From positions 1 to 6,237 of the forward strand of contig JAIBDK010000144.1 of NCBI GenBank assembly GCA_024679435.1: a stretch of DNA of 6,237 nt, in the 5' to 3' direction. A program made the position numbers and the translations under genes. Origin of the DNA: Gammaproteobacteria bacterium (GTDB lineage Bacteria; Pseudomonadota; Gammaproteobacteria; Arenicellales; Poriferihabitantaceae). Position 1 is the stretch's first letter, and the number at the start of each line of letters is the position of its first letter. The notes below the pieces were generated by a model. It saw only the letters and a program-made list of their open reading frames with translations. It did not search any database and was not told the DNA's origin. Positions 5,960 through 6,237 of this stretch are shown piece by piece.

Positions 5960-6237
5960 ATGTTTACACTGCACGGAAACGGAGTTGGATCCGGGATAGC
6001 TATCGGGACGGCCCGAATTTTGAGAAGGCCGGGTCACGATATACCGCATTACGAGATAGATGATGATCAGGTAGAAAGGGAAGTTCACCGGCTGGAAACA
6101 TCGATTGCGTCTGCTAATGAATCTCTTAACCAGATTCTGGATCAATTGACCGCAGATGGTGCTGGAGAGGTGCGGGCTATTCTGGGCGCTCATCAACTAA
6201 TGCTCGAAGATCCTATGCTCATTCAGGAGCCGGTCAA
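5960..6237 (+). CDS. ptsI: PTS enzyme I (phosphoenolpyruvate-protein phosphotransferase), 5' part only
   Basis: The frame is open from ATG 5960 to the window end (92 full codons). The N-terminus FTLHGNGVGSGIAIGTARIL matches the first strand of enzyme I ('GIGVSPGIAIGKA'). A charged helical hairpin follows, then EVRAILGAHQLMLEDPMLIQ, the 'F.aH..ml.Dp' motif of the HPr-binding domain. Enzyme I takes phosphate from PEP and passes it to HPr. The protein begins directly with the enzyme I domain, so it lacks the N-terminal GAF domain of PtsP (EI-Ntr) and is of PtsI type. AAGGGG at 5945-5950 lies 9 nt before the ATG and 15 nt separate it from ptsH, so the two are surely cotranscribed. The catalytic histidine and PEP-binding domain lie beyond the window. 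Confidence 0.93.
   Translation, partial: MFTLHGNGVGSGIAIGTARILRRPGHDIPHYEIDDDQVEREVHRLETSIASANESLNQILDQLTADGAGEVRAILGAHQLMLEDPMLIQEPV

Noticed and set aside
5777..6196. 139-codon ORF on the minus strand
   Set aside because: It runs antisense to ptsH and ptsI, whose conserved motifs explain the sequence; no family resemblance.

Overview
The window is one co-directional (+ strand) operon segment: the rpoN neighbourhood of a Gram-negative proteobacterium. Order: lptA (3' end only), lptB, a possible 65-codon ORF, rpoN, hpf, ptsN, hprK, rapZ, ptsH and ptsI (5' end only). LptA/LptB imply an LPS outer membrane. The RpoN C-terminus closely resembles the enterobacterial one, and the lptAB-rpoN-hpf-ptsN-rapZ backbone is classical for Gammaproteobacteria. 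An HprK gene and a ptsH/ptsI pair in the same run point to a non-enteric lineage of that class (Beta- is the alternative). Base composition is moderate and I cannot name a genus.

Layout: 1-309 is the LptA C-terminus with an unusual Ser/Gly/Glu-rich insertion. 364-1089 is the LPS-export ATPase LptB. 1090-1279 is an AT-rich gap that carries a small ORF with one possible membrane helix, linked by 4-nt overlaps to the genes on both sides. 1280-2815 is sigma-54. 2816-2905 is a gap with a Shine-Dalgarno-like sequence that serves no obvious gene and a perfect TATAAT hexamer. 2906-3229 is short HPF. 3226-3780 is EIIA-Ntr. 3787-4773 is HPr kinase/phosphorylase. 4770-5642 is RapZ. 5672-5944 is HPr. 5960 to the window end is the start of PTS enzyme I.

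How it works together: the first part belongs to LPS transport, and the rest combines sigma-54, ribosome hibernation and a regulatory phosphotransferase chain. Enzyme I would phosphorylate HPr at His16, HPr could pass phosphate to PtsN at His102, and HprK could phosphorylate HPr at Ser47. No sugar permease (EIIB/EIIC) is seen, so the visible chain looks regulatory. Tight spacing (ATGA overlaps at hpf/ptsN and hprK/rapZ, 6 nt at ptsN/hprK, 15 nt at ptsH/ptsI) implies cotranscription and translational coupling.

All families are known, and I see no clear new system, mobile element, CRISPR array, tRNA or rRNA. The most interesting points are the lptB-rpoN small ORF, the hairpin and two competing starts at hprK, the missing basic tail of RapZ, and lineage-specific insertions in LptA and PtsN.
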